64,000 bases of DNA from Rhizobium bangladeshense (GCF_017357245.1 NZ_CP071612.1:1553001-1617000); one strand, 5' to 3'. Counted from the stretch's first letter, positions 17,286 through 27,337 are shown. Made by a program: numbers and translations. The notes: generated from the sequence alone by a model not told the origin.

Positions 17286-19424
17286 ATGACCATTCTTTTA
17301 TGCGTAATTGCATCCGGTCTGCTCTCGGTGGTCTATGCCGCCTGGGCAACCCGGTCGGTGCTTGCCGCCGATCAGGGCAACAGCCGGATGCAGGAGATCG
17401 CGGGCTATATCCGTGAAGGTGCTCAGGCCTACCTGACCCGCCAGTATAAGACCATTGCCATTGTCGGCGTCGTCGTTTTCATTGCTGCCTGGCTGCTCCT
17501 TTCCGCCATTGCCGCCATCGGTTTCCTGATCGGCGCCGTGCTATCAGGTGCTGCCGGCTTCATCGGCATGCACGTCTCCGTCCGCGCCAACGTGCGCACC
17601 GCCCAGGCGGCCTCCACCAGCCTTTCCGCCGGCCTCGACATCGCCTTCAAGTCGGGCGCGATCACCGGCATGCTGGTGGCGGGCCTCGCGCTGCTCGGCG
17701 TCTCCATCTACTACACGATATTGACCATCGGGCTTGGCCATGAGAGCGGCTCGCGCGAAGTCATCGACGCGCTGGTGGCACTCGGCTTCGGCGCCTCGCT
17801 GATCTCGATCTTCGCCCGTCTCGGCGGCGGCATCTTCACCAAGGGCGCCGATGTCGGCGGCGACCTCGTCGGCAAGGTTGAGGCCGGTATCCCCGAAGAC
17901 GATCCGCGCAATCCGGCAACGATTGCAGATAACGTCGGCGACAATGTCGGTGACTGCGCCGGCATGGCCGCCGACCTTTTTGAAACCTACGCGGTCTCCG
18001 TCGTCGCCACCATGGTCCTCGCCGCGATCTTCTTTGCCGGTGCGCCGATCCTCCAATCGGCAATGGTCTATCCCCTGGCGATCTGCGCCGCCTGCATCAT
18101 CACCTCGATCATCGGCACCTTCTTCGTCAAGCTCGGCTCGAACGGCTCGATCATGGGCGCTCTCTACAAGGGCCTCATCGTCACCGGCCTGCTTTCGATC
18201 GTGGGCCTCGGCGCCGCCACGTCGCTCACCGTCGGCTGGGGCTCGCTCGGCACGGTCGCAGGCGCCGACGTATCGGGCACGAGCCTCTTCATCTGCGGGC
18301 TTGTCGGCCTCGTCGTCACCGCACTGATCGTCGTCATCACCGAATACTACACCGGCACCGGCAAGCGTCCGGTCGTTTCGATCGCCCAGTCCTCAGTGAC
18401 CGGTCACGGCACCAATGTGATCCAGGGTCTGGCGGTGTCTCTCGAATCGACCGCCCTGCCGGCAATCGTCATCGTCGGTGGCATCATCGCCACCTATCAG
18501 CTCGGCGGCCTCTTCGGTACCGGCATCGCCGTTACCGCCATGCTTGGCCTTGCCGGCATGATCGTCGCGCTTGATGCCTTCGGCCCTGTCACCGACAATG
18601 CCGGCGGCATCGCCGAAATGTCGCATCTGCCGCCGGAAGTGCGCAAGTCGACCGATGCGCTCGACGCCGTCGGCAACACCACCAAGGCGGTCACCAAGGG
18701 TTACGCGATCGGTTCTGCCGGTCTCGGCGCGCTGGTGCTCTTTGCCGCCTACGCCAACGACCTGCAATATTTTGCGGCCCACGGCGACCAATATCCCTAC
18801 TTCGCCAATATCGGCACGATCTCCTTTGAACTTTCGAATCCTTACGTCGTCGCCGGCCTGCTTTTCGGCGGCCTGATTCCCTATCTCTTCGGCGGCATCG
18901 CCATGACGGCCGTCGGACGCGCCGCCGGCTCGATCGTCGAGGAGGTGCGCCGGCAGTTCAAGCTGAAGCCGGGCATCATGCAGGGCACGGAAAAGCCGGA
19001 TTACGGCAAGGCGGTCGACCTGCTGACCAAGGCGGCCATCCGCGAGATGATCGTGCCTTCGCTTCTGCCGGTGCTGGCGCCTGTCGTCGTCTATTTCGGC
19101 GTGCTTCTGATTTCCGGCTCCAAGGCCTCGGCCTTTGCCGCTCTCGGCGCATCGCTGCTCGGCGTCATCATCAACGGCCTCTTCGTCGCCATCTCGATGA
19201 CCTCGGGCGGCGGCGCCTGGGACAATGCCAAGAAGAGCTTCGAGGACGGTTTTGTTGACAAGGACGGCGTGCGTCACATGAAGGGATCGGAGGCGCACAA
19301 GGCCTCCGTCACCGGCGATACCGTCGGCGATCCCTACAAGGATACCGCAGGCCCCGCCGTCAATCCGGCGATCAAGATCACTAACATCGTCGCGCTGCTG
19401 CTGCTCGCCGTTCTCGCCGGCTGA
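17286..19424 (+). CDS. hppA: Membrane-bound proton-translocating pyrophosphatase, K+-independent type
   Basis: 712 residues with about 16 membrane segments. It hydrolyses pyrophosphate and pumps H+ out of the cytoplasm. The substrate-binding loop is intact ([20 protein letters not shown] and [20 protein letters not shown]). The second conserved region reads [16 protein letters not shown]; Lys rather than Ala after GNTT marks the K+-insensitive subfamily. The C-terminal [20 protein letters not shown] loop is present. ATG 17286 follows a GGGAGGAAAG ribosome-binding site. A strong hairpin follows, so it is probably monocistronic. Confidence 0.96.
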   Translation: MTILLCVIASGLLSVVYAAWATRSVLAADQGNSRMQEIAGYIREGAQAYLTRQYKTIAIVGVVVFIAAWLLLSAIAAIGFLIGAVLSGAAGFIGMHVSVRANVRTAQAASTSLSAGLDIAFKSGAITGMLVAGLALLGVSIYYTILTIGLGHESGSREVIDALVALGFGASLISIFARLGGGIFTKGADVGGDLVGKVEAGIPEDDPRNPATIADNVGDNVGDCAGMAADLFETYAVSVVATMVLAAIFFAGAPILQSAMVYPLAICAACIITSIIGTFFVKLGSNGSIMGALYKGLIVTGLLSIVGLGAATSLTVGWGSLGTVAGADVSGTSLFICGLVGLVVTALIVVITEYYTGTGKRPVVSIAQSSVTGHGTNVIQGLAVSLESTALPAIVIVGGIIATYQLGGLFGTGIAVTAMLGLAGMIVALDAFGPVTDNAGGIAEMSHLPPEVRKSTDALDAVGNTTKAVTKGYAIGSAGLGALVLFAAYANDLQYFAAHGDQYPYFANIGTISFELSNPYVVAGLLFGGLIPYLFGGIAMTAVGRAAGSIVEEVRRQFKLKPGIMQGTEKPDYGKAVDLLTKAAIREMIVPSLLPVLAPVVVYFGVLLISGSKASAFAALGASLLGVIINGLFVAISMTSGGGAWDNAKKSFEDGFVDKDGVRHMKGSEAHKASVTGDTVGDPYKDTAGPAVNPAIKITNIVALLLLAVLAG

Positions 19425-19437
19425 CGCACGTCGCAAA

Positions 19438-19461
19438 GGCGCCGCGGTCAGCCGCGGCGCC
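19438..19461. repeat. Perfect GC-rich hairpin after hppA
   Basis: GGCGCCGCGG and CCGCGGCGCC form a 10-bp perfect stem with a 4-nt loop, 14 bp after the hppA stop. It has no T-run and sits just before the real terminator. It may protect the hppA mRNA 3' end. Confidence 0.6.
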
Positions 19462-19476
19462 GAAGCACGCTCATTG

Positions 19477-19506
19477 AAAAACCCGCCGGATCGCTCCGGC
19501 GGGTTT
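19477..19506. terminator. Bidirectional Rho-independent terminator between hppA and bamE
   Basis: AAAACCCGCCGGA and TCCGGCGGGTTTT give a 13-bp perfect stem with a TCGC loop. The A-run and T-run on the two sides let it work for both convergent genes. Confidence 0.92.
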
Positions 19507-19525
19507 TCGTTGAAGGCATGTTCGA

Positions 19526-20026
19526 TCAGCGCAGGCTGCTCGGATTTTGCGGCGTGCCGCCGGCGCCGCCGCCGAACAGGCTGCGGGCCGCACTTGCTGC
19601 GCTGCCGCCGGAGAGCATCTGCTGCAGGAAGGTGAGTTCTTTGCCGCCGGTCGGCGTGACACGCCCGATCGTATCGAAGACCTTGCCGTCCTGCAGCGTG
19701 TAGTTGGCGCGGCGGTTGACGACGCCCTCCTTGTCGAAATAGATGGCCAGAACGGTCTGATCGACGACCTTCAGCTTCTGGAAGGCGACGGCGCGCGTGC
19801 GCCGCTGCGAGATATAATAGAAGACCTCGCCGTCAAAGGTCGCCGTCGTCGACGGCGTGCCGAGCGATAGCAGTACCTGTTCCCGGCTGGACCCTTCCGG
19901 AACGAGATCGAGTGACTGCTGATCGACGACATAGCCGCCGTTGAGGACGGTGCCTGTCTGGCAGCCTGAAAGAGCTGATGTGGAGGCGATTATGAAGGCA
20001 ATGGCCGCGCTGCTGAAGAATTTCAT
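19526..20026 (-). CDS. bamE: Outer membrane assembly lipoprotein BamE (SmpA/OmlA family)
   Basis: 166 residues. The signal peptide MKFFSSAAIAFIIASTSALS ends in the lipobox LSGC. A BamE fold follows (about residues 40-120): VDQQSLDLVPEGSSREQVLLSLGTPS, then FYYISQRRTRAVAF. The C-terminus is Gly/Ala-rich and probably disordered. It is predicted to be a periplasm-facing outer-membrane lipoprotein of the BAM complex. I use the ATG at 20026; the upstream ATG at 20059 would add 11 charged residues before the signal. Confidence 0.88.
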   Translation of the reverse strand: MKFFSSAAIAFIIASTSALSGCQTGTVLNGGYVVDQQSLDLVPEGSSREQVLLSLGTPSTTATFDGEVFYYISQRRTRAVAFQKLKVVDQTVLAIYFDKEGVVNRRANYTLQDGKVFDTIGRVTPTGGKELTFLQQMLSGGSAASAARSLFGGGAGGTPQNPSSLR

Positions 20027-20303
20027 GTCAGACTTGAAATACCGTTTCTTCAACGACATCTACTCCCTTGAGTGTCGATAGCAGCCATTTTGGGCCTTGT
20101 ACGCTTTCCTCCTGCAAAACCATTGTGGCCATTCCGGGTCGAGTTTCCCGAATTTGCTTCGCTGGCGTCTCGAAGGGGTCGTCCCGAAGCTGGCCACGAT
20201 CGGCATTGCAATTCGCGCCTGCTTCGGTAAACCAGCTTTCGAAATCATGCAACAAGGCCGGACGCCAGCCGGCGTGAAGAATGAGGCATTTCCGGAAAAA
20301 ACA

Positions 20304-20837
20304 ATGATCCTCGGGCTCTTCCGTAAGAAAAACAACAATCAGGCGATCGTCGACCGGCAGTATGCGGCGCTGACGGCGGCTGCGCGCATGCCCGATCTCT
20401 ATGAGCGGCTCAATGTACCGGATACGGTCATGGGCCGTTTCGAAATGCTGTCGATCGTCATGATTCTGTTTTTTCGGCGCACGCGCGCCTCGGCTGTCAG
20501 CGGCCAGGAGATAGCTCAGGAGATCGTCGACGCCTTCTTCCAGGACATCGACTATTCGATTCGCGAACTCGGCATCGGCGACAATAGCGTGCCGAAACGG
20601 ATGAAGAAGCTCGCCGGCATGTTCTATGGCCGGCTCGAAACCTATTCCAAGGCGATGGATGCCGGCGATCCCGAAGCGCTCGCTCTTGCTCTCCAGCGCA
20701 ATATCTACCCCGAAAGCCAGGCGCCGGCGGATATGTCCGGCCTTGCCGCTTGGATGGTGGCCGCGGAAGCTCATCTGTCCGCCGTTCCGGAAGCGGTGAT
20801 TGCCAGCGGTTCGGCAACGCTGCCGCCAGTTGCATGA
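20304..20837 (+). CDS. Ubiquinol-cytochrome c chaperone (CBP3-like)
   Basis: 177 residues, mostly helical. The core matches the CBP3/ubiquinol-cytochrome c chaperone family: YAALTAAARMPDLYERLNVP, DTVMGRFEMLSIVMILFFRR, DAFFQDIDYSIRELGIGD and VPKRMKKLAGMFYGRLETY. In mitochondria Cbp3 assists cytochrome b assembly into complex III; the bacterial role is presumed similar. The ATG at 20304 is preferred to the longer upstream reading because the family similarity begins there. It is 11 bp upstream of the YceD-like gene and probably co-transcribed. Confidence 0.88.
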   Translation: MILGLFRKKNNNQAIVDRQYAALTAAARMPDLYERLNVPDTVMGRFEMLSIVMILFFRRTRASAVSGQEIAQEIVDAFFQDIDYSIRELGIGDNSVPKRMKKLAGMFYGRLETYSKAMDAGDPEALALALQRNIYPESQAPADMSGLAAWMVAAEAHLSAVPEAVIASGSATLPPVA

Positions 20838-20848
20838 AGGAGGAAACG

Positions 20849-21403
20849 ATGAAAGATAATCTGGACGATGTTCCCTTCTCCTATCGCGTGAAGGTCGGCC
20901 ATATCTCCGCCAACCCCGTCGAAGTCCATATCGAGGCCGACCCCAGCGAGTTGAAGGCACTTGCCGAGGCCTGGAGCGTGGTCTCCGTCGACGATCTCAG
21001 CGCCGATCTGCAGATCGCCCGCTGGAAGCGCGACGGCGTGCGCGTCAAAGGCCGTGTGCAGGCGAAGATCGTCCAGTCCTGCGTCGTGACGCTGGAGCCG
21101 GTCCAATCGTTGATCGACGAGAGCTTCGAGCAGATCTTCGTGCCTGAGGGTTCCAAGCTTGCCCGCCAGCCCGGTAATGACGCCGGCGAAATGCTGCTCG
21201 ACCCAGACGGTCCTGATCTGCCAGAGACCTTTGTTGGCGATACGATCGACGCCGGCGAGGTGGTCGCGGAATTCGCCGCCCTTGCGATCGATCCCTATCC
21301 GCGCAAGGAAGGCGTCGAGTTCCAAGCTCATATCGAGGACAGCGGCGAAAACGATAAAAAGCCTTCCGCTTTCGCGGTCCTGAAGGACTGGAAAAAGGAC
21401 TGA
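20849..21403 (+). CDS. YceD/DUF177 family protein
   Basis: 184 residues. The middle holds the DUF177 signature (RVQAKIVQSCVVTLEPVQSLIDESF) followed by an acidic stretch (PDGPDLPETFVGDTIDAGEVVAEF). In most bacteria yceD precedes rpmF (ribosomal protein L32) and plsX and is linked to 23S rRNA processing. Here plsX follows directly and no rpmF is seen. The ATG at 20849 has AGGAGG 5 nt upstream; ATG 20834 overlapping the previous stop is the alternative. Confidence 0.87.
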   Translation: MKDNLDDVPFSYRVKVGHISANPVEVHIEADPSELKALAEAWSVVSVDDLSADLQIARWKRDGVRVKGRVQAKIVQSCVVTLEPVQSLIDESFEQIFVPEGSKLARQPGNDAGEMLLDPDGPDLPETFVGDTIDAGEVVAEFAALAIDPYPRKEGVEFQAHIEDSGENDKKPSAFAVLKDWKKD

Positions 21404-21502
21404 AGCCTCTCTGGCATTTGACACAATTCAGTTGTATGCGACGCCAAAACCGGTATTTTGGCCGAAATTTCGCCCCTCGGCGAAAAGAAGGATCAGGGAC
21501 GC

Positions 21503-22549
21503 GTGATCAGAATATCTCTCGACCTCATGGGTGGCGACTTTGGTCCCCAGGTTGTCATCCCCGGCGCCGCCAAGGCGCTGGACCGGCATCCGGATATTTC
21601 CTTCGTTTTCTACGGTCTTAAGGAACAATGCGATCCCATTCTCGCCAAGTTCCCGAAACTCAAGGAAAAATCGGTCTTCCATGATTGCGAGCTTGCTGTC
21701 AGCATGGAAGAGAAGCCAAGCCAGGCGCTGCGCCGCGGCCGCTATGTCTCCACCATGTGGCGTTCGATCGAGGCGGTGAAGGCGGGTGATGCCGATGTCG
21801 CGGTCTCGGCCGGCAATACCGGCGCACTGATGGCGATGGCGAAATTCTGTCTTCGCACGATGGCCAATATCGAGCGCCCGGCGATCGCGGCTATCTGGCC
21901 GACACTGAAGGGCGAAAGCATCGTGCTCGATGTCGGTGCGACGATCGGCGCCGATGCACAGCAACTGATGGATTTCGCCTTGATGGGCGGTGCCATGGCG
22001 CGCGCGCTTTTCGAGATCGAGCGCCCGACAATCGGTCTTCTGAACGTCGGAGTCGAAGAGGTTAAAGGCCAGGAAGAGGTCAAGGAGGCCGGCCGGCTGT
22101 TGCGCGAGGCGAATATCGATTCTCTCGAATATTCCGGCTTCGTCGAGGGCAACGATCTTGGCAAGGGCACGGTCGACGTCGTCGTGACCGAAGGCTTCTC
22201 CGGCAATATCGCACTTAAGACCGCCGAAGGCACCGCCAAGCAGATCGCCGAATATCTGCGTGCCGCAATGTCGCGCACGCTGCTCGCCCGCATCGGCTAC
22301 GTCTTCGCCAAAAGCGCCTTCGATATGCTTCGAGAGAAGCTCGATCCGAGCAAGGTCAATGGCGGCGTGTTCCTGGGCCTGAACGGCATTGTCATCAAGA
22401 GCCATGGCGGCGCGAATGCCGAAGGCATCGCCGCTGCCATCGAGGTCGGCTACGACATGGCCAAGAACGGCCTCAATCAGAAAATAGAAAACGATCTTAA
22501 GAAATATCATGCCAAGCGCTTGCCCCCGATGGGCCCGGAAGCGGCATGA
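21503..22549 (+). CDS. plsX: Phosphate acyltransferase PlsX
   Basis: A 348-residue enzyme converting acyl-ACP to acyl-phosphate for phospholipid synthesis. Signatures: [20 protein letters not shown] at the N-terminus, [50 protein letters not shown] and [18 protein letters not shown]. The GTG at 21503 is taken as the start because it immediately precedes [11 protein letters not shown]; the longer reading from 21458 adds unrelated sequence. It overlaps the possible upstream fabH start by 4 bp, so plsX and fabH are one operon. Confidence 0.95.
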   Translation: MIRISLDLMGGDFGPQVVIPGAAKALDRHPDISFVFYGLKEQCDPILAKFPKLKEKSVFHDCELAVSMEEKPSQALRRGRYVSTMWRSIEAVKAGDADVAVSAGNTGALMAMAKFCLRTMANIERPAIAAIWPTLKGESIVLDVGATIGADAQQLMDFALMGGAMARALFEIERPTIGLLNVGVEEVKGQEEVKEAGRLLREANIDSLEYSGFVEGNDLGKGTVDVVVTEGFSGNIALKTAEGTAKQIAEYLRAAMSRTLLARIGYVFAKSAFDMLREKLDPSKVNGGVFLGLNGIVIKSHGGANAEGIAAAIEVGYDMAKNGLNQKIENDLKKYHAKRLPPMGPEAA

Positions 22550-22569
22550 GCGATGAGGTTCAATCGAAT

Positions 22570-23541
22570 ATGATCCGTTCAGTGGTTCGCGGGTTCGGAG
22601 CCGCACTTCCGAAGCGCGTTATGACCAATCGTGACATGGAGGCCATCGTCGATACGTCGGACGAATGGATCGTCCAGCGCACCGGCATCCGCCAGCGTTA
22701 CGTGGCCGGCGACGACGAGACGACGGCCTCGCTCGGCGAGGCGGCCGCGCGTGCGGCGCTAGCCAATGGCGGCCTGACGCCCGCCGATATCGATCTTATC
22801 ATCTGCGCCACCTCGACGCCTGACAACACCTTTCCTGCAACATCGGTCAATATCCAGAACCGTCTCGGCATGAGCCACGGCTTCGCCTTCGATGTCCAGG
22901 CAGTCTGCACCGGCTTCGTCTATGCGGTGACGACCGCCGATGCCTATATTCGCGGCGGGCTGGCAAAGCGAGTTCTCGTCATCGGCGCCGAAACTTTTTC
23001 GCGCATTCTCGATTGGAACGACCGCACCACCTGCGTGCTGTTCGGCGATGGCGCCGGCGCGATCGTGCTTGAGGCGGCCGAAGGTGAGGGGACGTCTGCC
23101 GACCGCGGCGTGCTGACCGCGCATCTGCGCTCCGACGGTTCGCACAAGGACAAGCTTTATGTCGATGGCGGGCCGTCGACGACGGGCAGCGTCGGCAAGC
23201 TGCGCATGGAAGGCCGCGAAGTCTTCAAATATGCCGTCGGCATGATCACCGATGTCATCCAAGCCGCCTTCGATTCGACCGGGACCACCGCCGAAGACCT
23301 CGATTGGCTGGTGCCGCACCAGGCCAACCGACGCATTATCGACGGTTCGGCGAAGAAGTTGAACATCGATGCGGACAAGGTCGTCGTCACCGTCGACCTG
23401 CACGGCAATACATCGGCCGCGTCGATCCCGCTCGCGCTTGCGACCGCTGCCGGCGACGGCCGCATCAAGAAGGGCGACCTCGTGATGCTCGAAGCAATGG
23501 GCGGCGGCTTCACCTGGGGCGCCGTTCTCCTGCGCTGGTAA
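22570..23541 (+). CDS. fabH: 3-oxoacyl-[ACP] synthase III
   Basis: A 323-residue condensing enzyme that starts fatty-acid synthesis from acetyl-CoA and malonyl-ACP. The catalytic triad is complete: Cys113 in [11 protein letters not shown], His in [12 protein letters not shown] and Asn in [14 protein letters not shown]. The ATG at 22570 ([16 protein letters not shown]) gives the length I know for rhizobial FabH. The ATG at 22546, overlapping the plsX stop as ATGA, would add eight residues and could also be used through coupling. Confidence 0.95.
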   Translation: MIRSVVRGFGAALPKRVMTNRDMEAIVDTSDEWIVQRTGIRQRYVAGDDETTASLGEAAARAALANGGLTPADIDLIICATSTPDNTFPATSVNIQNRLGMSHGFAFDVQAVCTGFVYAVTTADAYIRGGLAKRVLVIGAETFSRILDWNDRTTCVLFGDGAGAIVLEAAEGEGTSADRGVLTAHLRSDGSHKDKLYVDGGPSTTGSVGKLRMEGREVFKYAVGMITDVIQAAFDSTGTTAEDLDWLVPHQANRRIIDGSAKKLNIDADKVVVTVDLHGNTSAASIPLALATAAGDGRIKKGDLVMLEAMGGGFTWGAVLLRW

Positions 23542-23576
23542 GCACGAATCCTAAAAAACTGGCGGCGAACAAGAGC

Positions 23577-23605
23577 TTGACCGTGAGGCGCAAGACAAAT
23601 ACTCT
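23577..23605 (+). promoter_or_regulatory. Sigma-70-type promoter for ihfA
   Basis: TTGACC, a 17-bp spacer, then TACTCT, about 45 bp upstream of the ihfA start. Close to the rhizobial housekeeping consensus. Confidence 0.5.
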
Positions 23606-23647
23606 TCGTTCGCTTTCAAAAAATATTTTGTAATGGGCGGGGAAACC

Positions 23648-23986
23648 ATGACCGGAAAGACAGTGACGCGAGCAGACCTGGCGGAATCCGTTTTCCGGAA
23701 GGTTGGTCTTTCCCGGACAGAATCTGCCGAACTGGTGGAAACCGTCATCGACGAAATCTGCAACGCCATTGTGCGTGGTGAAACCGTCAAGCTTTCCTCC
23801 TTCGCCACCTTTCAGGTGCGCGACAAGAACGAGCGGATCGGCCGCAATCCGAAGACTGGCGAGGAGGTTCCGATCTCTCCCCGCCGGGTGATGACCTTCA
23901 AGGCGTCGAACGTGCTGAAGACGCGCATCCTCAAGGCCCATGTCGCCCGCAAGGTCAAGCTGAAGCCGCAGAATCCGGCTCCCTGA
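23648..23986 (+). CDS. ihfA: Integration host factor subunit alpha
   Basis: A 112-residue HU/IHF-fold DNA-bending protein. Signature: [19 protein letters not shown] at the N-terminus, [20 protein letters not shown] in the core, and the DNA-intercalating arm [17 protein letters not shown]. The ATG at 23648 gives the standard rhizobial length; five extra residues would come from the GTG-like upstream reading. It partners with IHF-beta encoded elsewhere. merR follows, a common rhizobial pair. Confidence 0.95.
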   Translation: MTGKTVTRADLAESVFRKVGLSRTESAELVETVIDEICNAIVRGETVKLSSFATFQVRDKNERIGRNPKTGEEVPISPRRVMTFKASNVLKTRILKAHVARKVKLKPQNPAP

Positions 23987-24137
23987 TATCGAGCTTCCTC
24001 CCCTCGGAATGGCGTTTTTTTCTGGCGCAAGTCCATCCCCTGTGCGCAACGTCGAGACATGACTTGAATTGTCCGCGCCAAACCTTTGAAATATGGTGAG
24101 TCGCCGTTGGATCGAGCCTGCGAGGTTGCGTAGCAGT

Positions 24138-24680
24138 ATGACGTTGGACAAGAGCCCCGATGCCTTTCGCACCATCAGCGAAGTCGCAGACGATCTTGAT
24201 CTGCCGCAGCATGTGCTGCGCTTTTGGGAGACACGGTTTCCCCAGATAAAGCCGATGAAGCGCGGCGGCGGCCGTCGTTACTATCGGCCCGAGGACGTCG
24301 ACCTCCTCAAGGGCATCCGGCATCTGCTCTATGATCACGGCTATACGATCAAGGGCGTGCAGAAGCTTCTGAAGACCAACGGCAACAAGTTCGTCATCTC
24401 GGTCGGCCACGGCGATCTCGCCAGCGTCGAGGCGCTCGCCTCGGGTGCACAGGAGATGGGCGCAGGGGAGCCGCGTGTCGCCATGGCCGAGGAAGACCAG
24501 ATCGTCGGCCGCGCCAAGCCGCCGATCACCCGCCGGTTCTTCAATTTCGTTGCCGGAGACGATGAGCAACCGGAAGTTTCGATCGGCAAATCGAGCGTCG
24601 GCAAGGAAGACAGGGCACTGCTTCAGGAGGCGCTCTACGACCTCCTGGAATGCAAGCGTCTGCTCGACCAGGTGCGCTGA
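24138..24680 (+). CDS. MerR-family transcriptional regulator
   Basis: 180 residues. The N-terminal winged helix-turn-helix is clear: [60 protein letters not shown] and [10 protein letters not shown]. No cysteine metal site is visible. The C-terminal half is variable and ends with a short helix ([20 protein letters not shown]). This merR-behind-ihfA arrangement is conserved in alphaproteobacteria; the ligand is unknown. The 352-bp inverted-repeat element begins 7 bp after its stop. Confidence 0.88.
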   Translation: MTLDKSPDAFRTISEVADDLDLPQHVLRFWETRFPQIKPMKRGGGRRYYRPEDVDLLKGIRHLLYDHGYTIKGVQKLLKTNGNKFVISVGHGDLASVEALASGAQEMGAGEPRVAMAEEDQIVGRAKPPITRRFFNFVAGDDEQPEVSIGKSSVGKEDRALLQEALYDLLECKRLLDQVR

Positions 24681-24686
24681 TTGTCG

Positions 24687-25038
24687 AGAGCCTTTCCGGG
24701 TTAGCTTGAAGCATTCTGTTGGCTCAAAACGGAGTCCATCGACCGGCCGGCGCGCGCCGTAGCCAAGCTCTACGGCCAAGCCGGCCGGTCGATCAGCCGG
24801 CCCGTTTCAGCCAACCCTCCCGCAGATTTGCCTCGCAAATCTGCGAGACTTTAGATTCAGCCGGACGCACTTGTCGCTTCGCCACGGCGAAGCGGTGCGT
24901 CCGGTGGGGCCGGCATCTCTGGCCAGGATCAAGGGCGATCGGCTCGGACGTACCAAGAGGTATGCCCGTCGCCAATCGCCTTTGCCCTGACGAAAACCTG
25001 CTCCGGCAGAATGCTTCAAGCTAACCCGGAAAGGCTCT
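24687..25038. repeat. 352-bp element with perfect 32-bp inverted ends and nested hairpins
   Basis: Bases 24687-24718 and 25007-25038 are exact reverse complements (32 of 32). Inside lie further hairpins: TCGACCGGCCGG / CCGGCCGGTCGA near 24740-24793; CGCAGATTTG / CAAATCTGCG near 24821-24845; CCGGACGCAC / GTGCGTCCGG with an inner CGCTTCGCC / GGCGAAGCG near 24862-24904; and an imperfect pair near 24930-24988. No ORF is supported. The right end covers two bases of the stop codon of the receiver gene. It could be a MITE-like mobile element or a structured RNA. Confidence 0.8.
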
Positions 25039-25384
25039 AGCTTTCGGAAAGCTGCTTCATCGCCAGTTCGAGTTCGCTGAGCTGGAACGGCTTTCGCAGC
25101 ACTGGGAGTGTGCTGGGTGCGCTGCCTTCTGGAGCGCTGCCATACCCAGTCGCATAGAGATAGGGCTTACCGCGTTCGTCGAGCAGCTTCGCGACCGGCA
25201 GTGAACTCTTGCCGGCGAGGGAGACGTCTAAGATTGCGGCGTCGAACTCCGCGTCCCTCGCGGTTACGAGCGCCCGTTCCAGATCTGGCGCGCTCGCGCA
25301 AACCCGATAGCCGAGATCGCTGAGCATGTCCTCGAGCAACATGGCAATCAGTGCATCGTCCTCGACGATGAATATGTCTTTCAT
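25037..25384 (-). CDS. Single-domain response regulator
   Basis: A 115-residue CheY-like receiver without an output domain. Acidic pocket IVEDD (Glu8, Asp9, Asp10), phosphoacceptor Asp53 in AAILDVSLAG, and Lys98 in LRKPFQ are intact. It probably acts as a phosphorelay intermediate or by protein contact. The ATG at 25384 gives the canonical MKDIFIVEDD start; four more residues are possible. It is divergent from the hybrid histidine kinase at 25656, a likely partner. Its TAG stop lies in the end of the inverted-repeat element. Confidence 0.88.
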   Translation of the reverse strand: MKDIFIVEDDALIAMLLEDMLSDLGYRVCASAPDLERALVTARDAEFDAAILDVSLAGKSSLPVAKLLDERGKPYLYATGYGSAPEGSAPSTLPVLRKPFQLSELELAMKQLSES

Positions 25385-25655
25385 GATCCCGTCCACCCAT
25401 TCCCCCTGCCGGGCACGAAGATTTATGTGGACCGCTTGCGCAGCTCGTCAAGATGCCACGCGCAGCGGTGGTAAACTTGTCGCACAAAACAGTGCAGCCG
25501 TTTTGCAACGGCGATATGTGTAAACATAAAAGCTTAAGGCGCGGCAAGCGAATCTGAAAGATCGCGCCGCCCTTTGGAAACAGCATATTGCCCGGCGAAA
25601 TTCGATGTGCAAAAGCTAGAATGCCGTTTCTGTGACGGCCGAGAAGGGGTGTGGA

Positions 25656-27314
25656 ATGGATTTGCTGAGTGCCACCGATTGGCTGCGTCACAGGCCAGGC
25701 TATACCTATCCGCTTGCCGTTGCCTTGGTTGGCCTGACCTTTCTTCTAAGAGTTGCCGCTGGCGACGATCTCTCCGGGTTTCCCTTCCTGAGCTTCCTTC
25801 CGGCGGTTTTGCTCGCAAGCTTCGTGGGCGGCGCCGGGCCGGGCCTGCTGGCGGCCATGCTCGCCGGTGCCCTCGTCCAGCAATTTTTCGTCGAGCCGCA
25901 CGATGCTTTCTGGCCGGTGAGCGCCGTCCAGTGGATAGGGCTTGCGACTTTTCTTATCAATGCCGTCATCATTGTCAGCCTGATGGAGATGATTATTGTC
26001 GCTCATGGCAGACAAAGCCGCCTCCGCAGCGAACTCAACAGCTTCAATGCGCGCCTTGAAGAGACGGTGGCCCAGCGCACTGCCGAACTCCGGCATGAGA
26101 TGGAAGAGAACGCCGCCGCCCAGGCACAGGTGCGCCAGCTGCAGAAGATGGAGACGATCGGTCAGCTCACGGGGGGCGTCGCCCATGATTTCAACAACAT
26201 GCTGGCGATCATCATCGGCAATCTCGATCTCGCCCAGCGGCGGATGACCGGACACGAGGATCCGCGCCTGCTGAACTCCCTTCAGAATGCCAGGGATGGA
26301 GCCCAGCGGGCCGCGGTATTGACCGCGCGCCTTCTCGCCTTCTCACGCCAGCAACCGCTGGCCCCGGAGGTGATCGACGTCAACAAGCTTGTCGGCGGCA
26401 TGTCGGAATTGCTGCGGCGCACGCTCGGCGAACATATCCGGATCGAGACGGTGCTTGCCGGCGGCCTTTGGCCGACTTTCGCCGATCTGAGCCAGCTCGA
26501 AAACGCCATGCTCAACCTTGCCGTCAATGCGCGAGACGCCATGCCCGGCGGTGGCCATCTGACGGTCGAGACCGCCAATACCGAACTTGACGAGCGATAT
26601 TCGCGTATGCATTCGGAGGTCGAGGCGGGCCAATATGTGATGATCAGCATGACCGACACCGGCACCGGCATGTCGCCCGAGGTGATCGACCGCGCCTTCG
26701 ACCCGTTCTACACCACCAAAGGACCCGGCAAGGGAACTGGTCTCGGGCTTAGCCAAGTCTACGGCTACATCAAGCAGAGCGGCGGCCACATCAAGATCTA
26801 TTCGGAGATTGACCGGGGAACGACGGTGAAGATCTATCTGCCGCGTCATGTCGGCAAGGCGGATGCCCGCCTCGCCGCCGCCGGCGCCCAGCCGATCCCT
26901 CAAGGAAGCGTCAACGATACTATACTGGTGGTGGAGGACGATGAACATGTCCGCACCATGACCGCCGAAAGTCTGCACGAACTCGGCTACACCGTGCTGC
27001 AGGCGGCAAGCGGTGTGGAGGCACTTCTTCTTCTGGAGGGGAACCCCGAGGTCGATCTGATCTTCACCGATATCGTTATGCCGCAGATGAGCGGACGTCA
27101 GCTTGCTGATGCCGTTCAGGAAAAATGGCCGGGGATCCGGATTCTTTACACCACCGGCTACACTCGCAACGCCATCGTCCACAATGGCGTGCTCGACCAC
27201 GGCGTCTCGCTGCTCGCCAAGCCTTTCAGCCTCGAGCAACTCGCCCATAAGATCCGCGAACTCCTGAATGTGCCGGTCAGCGCGGGAGGCGAGGGGACGG
27301 GAAGTCGCGCATGA
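25656..27314 (+). CDS. Hybrid sensor histidine kinase with C-terminal receiver
   Basis: 552 residues. Residues about 15-115 form several membrane segments (DUF4118-like: PLAVALVGLTFLLRV, VLLASFVGGAGPGLLAAML). A coiled coil (about 120-165) leads to the HisKA box GGVAHDFNNML with His177. The ATPase domain has the N box (NLAVNARDAMPGG), the G1 box (MTDTGTGMSP) and the G2 box (GKGTGLGLSQVYGY). The receiver (about 420-540) has Asp472 in FTDIVMPQMSG and Lys in LLAKPFS. The stimulus is unknown. It is divergent from the orphan receiver. Confidence 0.92.
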   Translation: MDLLSATDWLRHRPGYTYPLAVALVGLTFLLRVAAGDDLSGFPFLSFLPAVLLASFVGGAGPGLLAAMLAGALVQQFFVEPHDAFWPVSAVQWIGLATFLINAVIIVSLMEMIIVAHGRQSRLRSELNSFNARLEETVAQRTAELRHEMEENAAAQAQVRQLQKMETIGQLTGGVAHDFNNMLAIIIGNLDLAQRRMTGHEDPRLLNSLQNARDGAQRAAVLTARLLAFSRQQPLAPEVIDVNKLVGGMSELLRRTLGEHIRIETVLAGGLWPTFADLSQLENAMLNLAVNARDAMPGGGHLTVETANTELDERYSRMHSEVEAGQYVMISMTDTGTGMSPEVIDRAFDPFYTTKGPGKGTGLGLSQVYGYIKQSGGHIKIYSEIDRGTTVKIYLPRHVGKADARLAAAGAQPIPQGSVNDTILVVEDDEHVRTMTAESLHELGYTVLQAASGVEALLLLEGNPEVDLIFTDIVMPQMSGRQLADAVQEKWPGIRILYTTGYTRNAIVHNGVLDHGVSLLAKPFSLEQLAHKIRELLNVPVSAGGEGTGSRA

Positions 27315-27337
27315 CGCGCTCCAGCCCCCCACATCCG

